Positions 32,383-39,555 of a stretch of DNA of 64,000 nt are shown one piece after another; the first letter of the stretch is position 1, and every line of letters begins with the position of its first letter. This DNA is from Lysinibacillus irui (lineage in GTDB: Bacteria > Bacillota > Bacilli > Bacillales_A > Planococcaceae). Both the position numbers and the translations under genes were made by a program. The DNA lies in contig NZ_CP113527.1 of assembly GCF_028877475.1 (NCBI RefSeq), positions 4,147,501 to 4,211,500 of the forward strand, given 5' to 3'. The notes beneath the pieces are model-generated. The model saw only the letters and a program-made list of their open reading frames with translations, searched no databases and was not told where the DNA came from.

Positions 32383-32404
32383 AAAAGAATAATAGACTGT
32401 ACAT
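32381..32404 (-). CDS. Second leader peptide, MYSLLFF
   Basis: A 7-codon ORF with a strong RBS (GGGAGGG, 7 bases before the ATG). Its stop codon overlaps the 5' arm of hairpin 1. Position and RBS suggest a translated regulatory uORF for the ABC-F gene. Confidence 0.6.
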   Translation of the reverse strand: MYSLLFF

Positions 32405-32426
32405 TACATTTCCCTCCCTATATTCA

Positions 32427-32459
32427 ATAAAAAAACACAGACTTGGTTTTGTCTGTGTT
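32427..32459 (-). terminator. Leader terminator A
   Basis: Stem AACACAGAC / GTCTGTGTT (32434-32442 with 32451-32459), followed on the minus strand by a run of T. It lies inside the ABC-F leader and can stop transcription before the gene. Confidence 0.85.
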
Positions 32460-32497
32460 GAAAAGTAAAAGAGATATAGTGTAGATTTATTCTCACT

Positions 32498-32523
32498 AAA
32501 AAAGAAGCCCTTGCTTCCCTTTT
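32498..32523 (-). terminator. Leader terminator B
   Basis: A stem of about 11 bp with two G-U pairs (5' AAAAGGGAAGC, 3' GCTTCTTTTTT on the minus strand) around a 4-base loop, with a T-run in its 3' arm. It is about 40 bases upstream of terminator A. Confidence 0.65.
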
Positions 32524-32554
32524 CTTATACATATGAAGATGATTAAAAAAGGAC

Positions 32555-32636
32555 AGACTATCCCGTTTACTCTGATTTCACAAACAGAGTTTTTGACCCT
32601 ATTTAGTTATTGGTTCAACATTGGGAAACGTAGTCT
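32555..32636 (-). promoter_or_regulatory. Long-range pairing of the leader ORF with the attenuator
   Basis: On the minus strand AGACTA and CGTTT within the MRLRF codons (32626-32636) can pair with AAACG and TAGTCT (32555-32568, 3-base bulge), closing over a smaller ACTCTG/CAGAGT hairpin at 32569-32590. A ribosome stalled on Arg-Leu-Arg would break this helix, a plausible drug-sensing switch upstream of terminators B and A. Confidence 0.55.
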
Positions 32637-32651
32637 CATAGCATGTGTCAT
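32607..32651 (-). CDS. ErmD-leader-like stalling peptide, MTHAMRLRFPMLNQ
   Basis: A 14-codon ORF with AAGGAGG 11 bases before its ATG, about 26 bases after the predicted transcription start. The peptide is nearly the ErmD leader (MTHSMRLRF...) and keeps Arg-Leu-Arg, the +X+ motif at which macrolides arrest the ribosome. It heads the leader of the ABC-F gene rather than an rRNA methylase gene. Confidence 0.88.
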   Translation of the reverse strand: MTHAMRLRFPMLNQ

Positions 32652-32683
32652 TTTTTAATAATCCTCCTTGAATTGTTACGATT

Positions 32684-32711
32684 ATTATAAATTCTATCTA
32701 CAATATGTCAA
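32684..32711 (-). promoter_or_regulatory. Sigma-A promoter of the ABC-F leader
   Basis: A perfect TTGACA (32706-32711) and a perfect TATAAT (32684-32689) are separated by 16 bp on the minus strand. This strong constitutive promoter is consistent with control by attenuation downstream. Confidence 0.85.
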
Positions 32712-32854
32712 GTTTCAATATTCCCTCTAAAGACAAACTAATTATTGTCGATATATCACAAATGAACATTCTAAAAAGTATATCATTTAGAGAAAACCTG
32801 ATATAGTATGGAATTTAAGAAAAAAATAAACTTCGATATGGTGGTGTTATGTGA

Positions 32855-33694
32855 ATGAAAAAATACGTTATTGATATTTTTATGATTATGCTTGGAGCTT
32901 TGCTTTTTGCCCTAGCGGTTAACTTATTTGTTATTCCGAATGATTTGGGTGAGGGTGGCGTAACAGGCTTAACAATTATAGCTTACTATTTGTTCGGATG
33001 GTCGCCAAGTATTGTCAGCTTTGTTATGAACGCAGTTTTACTGATCATCGGCTATAAATTTTTAAATAGGCAAACGACAATCTACACAATTATTGCGGTC
33101 TCCTTCCACTCGCTGTTCTTACATTTAACAGAATCTTGGTCTATTTCCTCAGATGAAATTATCGTCAATACGATTTTTGGTGGCGTTTTTGCCGGAGTCG
33201 GCATTGGCTTGATTATAAGAGTTGGTGGTACAACGGCAGGCTCTACGATTTTAGCTAGAATTACTAACAAATATCTTGGTTGGAGTATTAGCTATGGACT
33301 TCTATTCTTTGATTTAATTGTCGCTTTTTCATCTTACTTTATTATTGGGGCAGAGGCGTTAATGCTAACGATTATTATGCTCTATATCGGCACAAAGGTG
33401 ATGGAGTTTGTCATTGAGGGGGTTAACCCTAAAAAGGCTGTTACAATTATCTCCAAAAAACCTGAAGAAATTGCTGGACAGGTGACTGCTTATATGAATC
33501 GTGGTGTTACAGTTCTTGCAGGCCATGGCTATTATACAAAGGAACAAAAGGAAATCCTGTATATTGTGATTAGTAAGCAAGAAGTTGTAAAGCTCAAAAA
33601 AATTGTCAAAGAGGTCGACAAAGACGCCTTTATTGCCATTCATGATGTAAGAGACGTTTTTGGAGAAGGTTTTATTGAATTAGCAAAATCTTAA
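32855..33694 (+). CDS. YitT/DUF2179-family membrane protein
   Basis: This 279-residue protein has five or six TM helices (about 6-180) beginning DIFMIMLGALLFALAVNLFVIPNDLGEGGVTGLTII, and a cytosolic C-terminal DUF2179 domain (KKAVTIISKKPEEIAGQVTAYMNRGVTVLAGHGYYTKEQKEILYIVIS ... DAFIAIHDVRDVFGEGF). The family is widespread in Firmicutes; transport is suspected but not shown. The RBS GGTGGTG precedes the ATG. It is a single gene ending at a 15-bp terminator. Confidence 0.92.
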   Translation: MKKYVIDIFMIMLGALLFALAVNLFVIPNDLGEGGVTGLTIIAYYLFGWSPSIVSFVMNAVLLIIGYKFLNRQTTIYTIIAVSFHSLFLHLTESWSISSDEIIVNTIFGGVFAGVGIGLIIRVGGTTAGSTILARITNKYLGWSISYGLLFFDLIVAFSSYFIIGAEALMLTIIMLYIGTKVMEFVIEGVNPKKAVTIISKKPEEIAGQVTAYMNRGVTVLAGHGYYTKEQKEILYIVISKQEVVKLKKIVKEVDKDAFIAIHDVRDVFGEGFIELAKS

Positions 33695-33702
33695 AAAAGT
33701 CA

Positions 33703-33738
33703 AAAACACCTTTTGTTCGCAAAAACAAAAGGTGTTTT
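33703..33738. terminator. Bidirectional terminator
   Basis: A perfect 15-bp stem AAAACACCTTTTGTT / AACAAAAGGTGTTTT with a 6-base loop lies between the convergent yitT-like and ddl genes. Confidence 0.9.
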
Positions 33739-33745
33739 CTCTATT

Positions 33746-34654
33746 TTATCCATTTCTCTTAATCTGTAAGGAGCTTTCAATAATGCTATCCAATAATGCT
33801 GAATAGCTAATTCCAGCAGCCTGTGCACTTTTTGGTAGTAAGCTATTTGGTGTCATTCCAGGGAGTGTATTAACCTCCAGCACATAAGGAACGCCATCCT
33901 TAACCAACATATCCACTCTAGCATAAACGCTACATTTTAATGCCTTGTAACTAATCATAGCAGCCTTTGCTACTCGTTCATGAATAGCAGGCGGAAGTTC
34001 TATTGGCTCCTCTATCGTGGAAGCATCATCATATTTCGCCTTATAATCAAAAAATACTGCCGTATGTTTGATTGATAGGACAGGTAATAGCTCCTCATTC
34101 AGTATCCCGCATGTAATCTCGTCTCCGATCAAATACTCCTCGATAATAATTTCGTTATTCGATTTAAATACGTCCGTAACAGCAGCTAATAAGGCACTCC
34201 GATCGTGAACGATGTGAACACCTACACTTGAGCCATCCGCATTCGGTTTAACAACAAGTGGATAGCCCATAAGCTCTATATTCTGTAAAGGAAGCTCCTC
34301 GCCCTTAACAAAGTGCAGCCAATTAGGTGTAGCAACCCCTTCATAGCGTAGTATTTTTTTAGTCATATTTTTATCCATACACAAACTACTAGCTAACAGA
34401 CCGCTCCCGGTATAAGGGATATCCAATGCTTCTAATACACCTTGAATCGTACCGTCCTCTCCAAACTTACCGTGTAGTGCCAGTAACGCCACATCAATGT
34501 CACGAACCTTATCTATTACCTCTTTGTTGTCATCCAACGTAATGGCAAAAACATCGTATTTGTGCTTATCTAATTGAGCGACCATTTCCTTACCAGTCAT
34601 AATCGAAACTTGCTTTTCGGAGGAAGTGCCACCCATGATTACGCCAACCTTCAT
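33746..34654 (-). CDS. ddl: D-alanine--D-alanine ligase
   Basis: This 302-residue ATP-grasp ligase makes the D-Ala-D-Ala dipeptide for peptidoglycan. It shows VIMGGTSSEKQVSIMTG, ALHGKFGEDGTIQGVLE, the ATP loop NADGSSVGVHIV, YKAKYDD with the Tyr that selects D-Ala over D-lactate, and EVNTLPGMTPNSLLPK. It is a short, DdlB-sized form, so it may be a second, inducible ligase. Its RBS (GAGGGG) overlaps the end of the MocR gene, four bases upstream, so both are translated from one mRNA. Confidence 0.93.
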   Translation of the reverse strand: MKVGVIMGGTSSEKQVSIMTGKEMVAQLDKHKYDVFAITLDDNKEVIDKVRDIDVALLALHGKFGEDGTIQGVLEALDIPYTGSGLLASSLCMDKNMTKKILRYEGVATPNWLHFVKGEELPLQNIELMGYPLVVKPNADGSSVGVHIVHDRSALLAAVTDVFKSNNEIIIEEYLIGDEITCGILNEELLPVLSIKHTAVFFDYKAKYDDASTIEEPIELPPAIHERVAKAAMISYKALKCSVYARVDMLVKDGVPYVLEVNTLPGMTPNSLLPKSAQAAGISYSALLDSIIESSLQIKRNG

Positions 34655-34658
34655 TTTC

Positions 34659-36110
34659 TCAACCCCTCATGTCATTTTTCAATGTATCACCGATGATTTG
34701 AATTCCACGAATTATATCCTCGTCTGATAATCGAGAAAATCCTAAACGAAATGTATTATTACCTCTTCCATTTGTGAAAAATACATCTCCCGGATAAAAC
34801 ACGACACCCTTGTTATAGCATTTCTCCAATAGTATCCGTGCATCTACACCCTCTTCTAGCTCTATAAAAAGATGGAGGCCCCCATCACCTGTTATTCTGC
34901 TAAAGGGAATATATTGCATACAAGCTTGACGAGCAAGCTCATATTTTTTCTTATAAACAGACCTTGCCTTCTTTAAATATTTTTCAAAATAGCCATCCTG
35001 CAAATATTGGTATAACACCGCCTGATCTAATGTCGATGTATGAATCGTTCGAGCTCTTTTCATGCTCTCTAAATAACTGATTAATTCTTTATCTGCTAAA
35101 ATCCAGCCAACACGTAGGCCTGGAAATAGGATTTTAGAGAAGCTGCCAATATAGACAATGTTATTACCTGATCCGCTAAAGGCTATCAGTGGTGCCAAAT
35201 GAGAACCTGTGTACCTTAATTCTTCGTTAAAGCCATCCTCTACAATGGGGATTTGGTATTTTGAAAAGAGCTGGAAAATAGCATTCCTTTTTTCAGAAGA
35301 AGTGACGATTCCAGTTGGATTATGATAGGACGGGATGAAATAGGCAAAATCAAATTGCTTTTCCGCTAAGTCTTGTTCCACCTGACCTATATCAACCCCA
35401 TCATCACTCATATCGATCCCATGAATGTCTAATCCATGCATACGGAAAAGCTTCAATGCTGCATGATGCGTAGGGTTTTCACATAGAACACGCCCTGACT
35501 TTTTGGCGAAAGAGGACAATAATATATCTAGCCCCTCCGTAAAACCATTAGTAATCATAATATCTTTATTAGAAATATCTACACCCTTCATTTCCATATA
35601 ACCAAGAAGGTAATCAATTAAAGGTTTATATCCCTTTGCATAGCCATAATTTAAAACAATATCTCCTTCAATGGACATTCTTGTGAGGAATGCCCTTTTG
35701 AAGTTTTCAACATCAAAAAGCTTTTCTTCTGGGGCTATACTAATAAAAGAAATCATGCCCTTTTGCCAGTGTATATCTTGTCTTATTAAATCAATTTCAT
35801 CTGCTAATAAAGTCGTATCATTTAACCTCTTCTTCCAATCCATTTCAATAATAGACGATGTTTTTAATGTAGTAACCTTTCCAACAAAATGCCCTTTGCC
35901 CTTCACTGCATAGATAATGCCATCTTGCTCTAATTCGGCATATGCGTTCAACACTGTATTTCTACTGACTGTTAATAACTTACTAAGTTCACGGGTAGAT
36001 GGAAGCTTTTGATGCTCCAATAGATGTCCCTTGACAATCATATCTTGAACATATTTCTTTAATTGCACATAAACAGGACCTTCATCTAAAACCTTAAAAT
36101 CATTAAACAA
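34659..36110 (-). CDS. MocR-family (GntR-aminotransferase) regulator, DdlR-like
   Basis: This 483-residue protein fuses a GntR winged helix (GPVYVQLKKYVQDMIVKGHLLEHQKLPSTRELSKLLTVSRNTVLNAYAELEQDGIIYAVKGKGHFV) to a fold-type-I aminotransferase domain. The PLP lysine is in IGSFSKILFPGLRVGWI. MocR proteins use PLP as sensor rather than catalyst. The adjacent ddl gene points to the DdlR group, which senses D-alanine-related ligands and controls ddl. The TTG start is set by GGGGG 8 bases upstream. The stop is 4 bases before ddl. Confidence 0.92.
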   Translation of the reverse strand: MFNDFKVLDEGPVYVQLKKYVQDMIVKGHLLEHQKLPSTRELSKLLTVSRNTVLNAYAELEQDGIIYAVKGKGHFVGKVTTLKTSSIIEMDWKKRLNDTTLLADEIDLIRQDIHWQKGMISFISIAPEEKLFDVENFKRAFLTRMSIEGDIVLNYGYAKGYKPLIDYLLGYMEMKGVDISNKDIMITNGFTEGLDILLSSFAKKSGRVLCENPTHHAALKLFRMHGLDIHGIDMSDDGVDIGQVEQDLAEKQFDFAYFIPSYHNPTGIVTSSEKRNAIFQLFSKYQIPIVEDGFNEELRYTGSHLAPLIAFSGSGNNIVYIGSFSKILFPGLRVGWILADKELISYLESMKRARTIHTSTLDQAVLYQYLQDGYFEKYLKKARSVYKKKYELARQACMQYIPFSRITGDGGLHLFIELEEGVDARILLEKCYNKGVVFYPGDVFFTNGRGNNTFRLGFSRLSDEDIIRGIQIIGDTLKNDMRG

Positions 36111-36234
36111 CTTCCTAACCCCCTTGCTTCATTTTTGCATATTCATCGTTTATCTAAAAGGTCCACACATTATGTAATTTCCTGTTAGAGTGGTTGCTCT
36201 TCCTTTTATCATATTTCCATTGTATAAAAAGAAA

Positions 36235-36269
36235 ACTCCCATTTTGAGAAATATCTTCAAAACAGGAGT
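36235..36269 (-). terminator. Terminator of the symporter gene
   Basis: A 13-bp stem (36235-36247 with 36257-36269, two G-U pairs on the minus strand) followed by TTTTCTTTTT. It separates the symporter from the MocR-ddl operon. Confidence 0.8.
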
Positions 36270-36301
36270 TCCACTTATTATTCTAAAATACTTTTAAACT
36301 T

Positions 36302-37747
36302 CTACACTTTTATTTGCTCTTGCTCTTTATCAGGACATACTAAAGACACGATAACCCCAACAATTAAACAAATAAAGAATGTCGCTGCCTTAGCCGAAAC
36401 AATGGCCTCCATAGGAGAGAGAGACCATGCAATTGCACTAATGAAACCTACAACAATTGTGGCAATGACCCCAATACCTGAAACACGTTTCCAGAAAAAG
36501 ATTAAAAGAATGACAACAGAAAATGTATTACCAATCCCTGCCCATGCAAAGGAAACTAAATTATAAATGACTGAGCCTGATTTAAGTGAAATAATAATAC
36601 CTACAATCCCACTAATCACTGCAACTAGACGAGAAAGGTGAACTAGTTTTTTACTAGAAACATTCCAACGTAATGTCTTGTGGATAATATCCTCACTTAT
36701 AGACGTTGTAATCACTAATAATTGTGATGATGCTGTGGACATAATTGCTGCTAAAATACCTGCAACAATAATTCCCGCAACCCACGGTGGTAAGATTTCA
36801 AATACCATATGAGGTAAAATCATCTCTGGGTCTTCTATAGAGCCTTGTTTATACAAAGTGGATGCGAAAATAGCTGATAAGAAAGCACCTACATATACAA
36901 TGAGCGTCCAAATGATGGCCATATTACGTCCTGTAATGCGCTCTTTTTCAGTTGTAATAGCCATAAAACGAGAGCTTAATTGAGGTTGTCCGCCTAGCCA
37001 ACCAAAGAACCATGACAGATTTGTAAATAGCATAGCTCCTAAAGCAAGTCCATTTAAGCCGCCCACCCAGCTATCCGCACCATTGCCCATATTCGCAAGC
37101 TCTGTTGAAATGCTTAAACCCTGATGTTGGATTTCCATATAAGCCGCGATAGGGACAATAATAAATGAGATGAGCATTAAAAAACTTTGGATTGTATCTG
37201 TCCACACAACAGACATAAATCCTCCCATACATGAATAGGCAATTATTATTGCACCAATAATAATTGTACCCCAAGTAATGTTTAATCCTGAGAAGGAGTA
37301 AATCGTTTTGCCCATCCCTGAAAATTGAGCAGCTAAATAACAAACAAAGAATAACACCATAACCGCAGAAGCTAGCCAACGAATAATGTCAGCATGCTTT
37401 GGAAATTTGACAGCAATATAGTCTGTTAAACTATTCACCTTATATTTTTGTTGCTCAGTCATAAAACGTTTTGATAAAAATAACCATGAAGCAACTACCC
37501 CTAAGAGCATGCCTGATAAAATCCAAATGCCAGAAAGTCCTGCTACATAAATAAAGCCAATTGCCCCTAAAAACATGTAGGCTGACTCCCCAGTAGCTCG
37601 TTCTGAAAAGGCTAGCGCCCAGCCAGGTAGTTTATTGCCCCCTAGAAAGTAATCATTATGTGATAAATCTTTTTTGCTAAAGTAAATCCCAACTCCAAGC
37701 ATTGCGAGTAAATAGATAAATATCTCAACATAAACAATCGTATGCAT
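36302..37747 (-). CDS. Sodium/solute symporter (SSS family, PutP-like)
   Basis: This 481-residue protein has about 13 TM helices and SSS-family features: GWALAFSERATGESAYMFLGAIGFIYVAG near the first unwound helix, and SWFFGWLGGQPQLSSRFMAI around 245-265. It is nearest to Na+/proline PutP. The ATG at 37747 follows GGAGGAC by 9 bases; the ATG six codons earlier has no RBS. It lies on the same strand as, and 87 bases after, a LysR gene that is divergent from the ATC hydrolase operon. It might import ATC or a related zwitterion, an inference from position. Confidence 0.9.
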   Translation of the reverse strand: MHTIVYVEIFIYLLAMLGVGIYFSKKDLSHNDYFLGGNKLPGWALAFSERATGESAYMFLGAIGFIYVAGLSGIWILSGMLLGVVASWLFLSKRFMTEQQKYKVNSLTDYIAVKFPKHADIIRWLASAVMVLFFVCYLAAQFSGMGKTIYSFSGLNITWGTIIIGAIIIAYSCMGGFMSVVWTDTIQSFLMLISFIIVPIAAYMEIQHQGLSISTELANMGNGADSWVGGLNGLALGAMLFTNLSWFFGWLGGQPQLSSRFMAITTEKERITGRNMAIIWTLIVYVGAFLSAIFASTLYKQGSIEDPEMILPHMVFEILPPWVAGIIVAGILAAIMSTASSQLLVITTSISEDIIHKTLRWNVSSKKLVHLSRLVAVISGIVGIIISLKSGSVIYNLVSFAWAGIGNTFSVVILLIFFWKRVSGIGVIATIVVGFISAIAWSLSPMEAIVSAKAATFFICLIVGVIVSLVCPDKEQEQIKV

Positions 37748-37833
37748 AACCCAAACGTCCTCCATCTGATTAAAGTAAACAATCCCAATTGGTTTTATCA
37801 GATAATAGTTCGGGTTATTTTAATTGTCAATAA

Positions 37834-38715
37834 CTAAATTTGTAAAAAGGATGCAAAGTATTTCGATATTTCTACAAACTTTAAAGCCCCCGGAGAAAGA
37901 TGAACACTGTGTTTGTATGCAATTCCAACCTGTCGAATATATGCTTGAGAAAATTTTTTTCTAATCAAACTACTTGGCGCATGTAGTAAGAGAGAATTCG
38001 GAACAATGGAAATACCTAAATTTTCATTAACCATTGTTAAAATGACCTGATCGACCGATAATTCATATACCACATTCGGGTGGATTTTATGTTTGGCTAA
38101 AACCCTTGATACATCTCGGTCAATAGTACGTTTAGGCATAATCCAACGTTCATCCTGTAATTGCTCAATGTTAAGTTCACTCTCTTTTGCTAATGGATGC
38201 TCCTTCGCCATGATGCAGACAAGTTCATCATCAAAAATCGCGTCAAATACAAGATGTTTAGAATGTGGTTGTACTAAAAATCCAATATCTACTACCCCAT
38301 TATGTAACCAATCCTCTATTTGGTCATAATCCCCTTCCAACAAACGAATGTGTAAATCCGGATGATGCTGTTCAAAGTACGCTAAAACCTTTGGCAGTAA
38401 GACAAGTGAAACACTTGGTAGAATACCAACGGATAACGTACCACCAATTAGGTTTTTTAATTTAGCGACTGAGGTTTCTAGTTGCTGCTGTTGCTGCAAT
38501 ATCTTTGAGATATGCTCATAAATAATCTTTCCCTCACTCGTTAAAACAATATTGTTACGGTTTCGAATAATTAGTGACAAACCAAATTCTGCCTCTAAAT
38601 TACTAATCGTGTGACTGATTGAAGACTGTGTAAGATTTAGCTTTAATCCTGTCTCTGTAAAATTCCCCGTATTGATCAGCGTATGGAAAGCAATATATTG
38701 TGCCAATGTTGCCAT
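37834..38715 (-). CDS. LysR-family regulator of the ATC locus
   Basis: This 293-residue LysR regulator has the N-terminal helix-turn-helix (YIAFHTLINTGNFTETGLKLNLTQSSISHTISNLEAEFGLSLI) and an effector-binding domain. It is divergent from the ATC hydrolase and N-carbamoyl hydrolase genes across a 139-bp region and precedes the symporter. LysR proteins usually control the divergent operon and themselves, so the likely inducer is ATC or a cysteine precursor. Confidence 0.92.
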   Translation of the reverse strand: MATLAQYIAFHTLINTGNFTETGLKLNLTQSSISHTISNLEAEFGLSLIIRNRNNIVLTSEGKIIYEHISKILQQQQQLETSVAKLKNLIGGTLSVGILPSVSLVLLPKVLAYFEQHHPDLHIRLLEGDYDQIEDWLHNGVVDIGFLVQPHSKHLVFDAIFDDELVCIMAKEHPLAKESELNIEQLQDERWIMPKRTIDRDVSRVLAKHKIHPNVVYELSVDQVILTMVNENLGISIVPNSLLLHAPSSLIRKKFSQAYIRQVGIAYKHSVHLSPGALKFVEISKYFASFLQI

Positions 38716-38771
38716 ATTACCGCCATCTCCTTTTATGATTTTTTTTCATAATAAATTGTGTAAATATTCAT

Positions 38772-38801
38772 TTGATTTCATTTACTAGCCACCTCTATAA
38801 T
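38772..38801 (+). promoter_or_regulatory. Promoter of the ATC hydrolase operon
   Basis: TTGATT (38772-38777), 18 bp, TATAAT (38796-38801), with the predicted start near 38808 and RBS GAGGGGG at 38840-38845. Confidence 0.6.
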
Positions 38802-38854
38802 AAAAATAAAATCCAAGTAAATCAATAAGATTTGTATTGAGGGGGCTCATACTA

Positions 38855-39550
38855 ATGGCAGGGGAAAAATTAATGATGAAGGCTTTATCCATGGACGTAA
38901 TTACGGCAAAAATGTTTACAGAGTTACATCTCTCCATTACAGAGCAATATGGGGAGTATGGTCGTGAATTAATACAAAAAGGTTTAGAGGCATTTGGTTT
39001 AAAGGACGCTGAAGCCATGGCTAAGAAGGCAACAGCAGAAGGCGAAAATCATACTTTCTTTGAATATTTACCATCGATCGTGGAAGGTGAAGAGAAATTT
39101 GCGGATTTAACAACGTTCGCCCGTTTTTCAAAAATGTTTGCACAAATTGCTAAGCCAGTTGTAGATGAGTTTGGTGAAGCGGGTGAACAGGTCATCATGC
39201 GCGCAGTCGAACGTTTCGGCCATAAACGGGGCCAAGGTATTGCTCAACGTGCACGCACAAACGGCCTAGAAAATTCAGTGGATAACTATTTAACAAACTA
39301 TGATATGGGCCGTAGTGATTTATTTGAAATTGAAACCGTCTATAAAGAAAATGAGGTAGAACAAACATTTACTCACTGCCCACTAGGTCAACAATGGGCT
39401 GATGATGATATGGGCAAATACGGCATTTTATATTGCAAAGTGATCGACCCCTCTATTGCCAAAGGGTACAATAAAAATTTAGAGGTGGTTCATGACCAAT
39501 TTGTCTTGCGTGAAGGTCAATGCCACTTCCAATTCCAAATGAAAGAGTGA
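38855..39550 (+). CDS. L-2-amino-thiazoline-4-carboxylic acid hydrolase
   Basis: This 231-residue protein matches the ATC hydrolase family (PF14196), the enzyme that opens L-ATC to N-carbamoyl-L-cysteine in Pseudomonas. Conserved features are THCPLGQQWADDDMGKYGILYCKVIDPSIAKGYN with C175 and C194, and REGQCHFQFQ with C223; these cysteines may form the catalytic or metal site. The ATG at 38855 has GAGGGGG 9 bases upstream. The next gene, 6 bases on, encodes an M20 N-carbamoyl amino-acid hydrolase, exactly the second pathway step. Confidence 0.88.
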   Translation: MAGEKLMMKALSMDVITAKMFTELHLSITEQYGEYGRELIQKGLEAFGLKDAEAMAKKATAEGENHTFFEYLPSIVEGEEKFADLTTFARFSKMFAQIAKPVVDEFGEAGEQVIMRAVERFGHKRGQGIAQRARTNGLENSVDNYLTNYDMGRSDLFEIETVYKENEVEQTFTHCPLGQQWADDDMGKYGILYCKVIDPSIAKGYNKNLEVVHDQFVLREGQCHFQFQMKE

Positions 39551-39555
39551 TTGTC

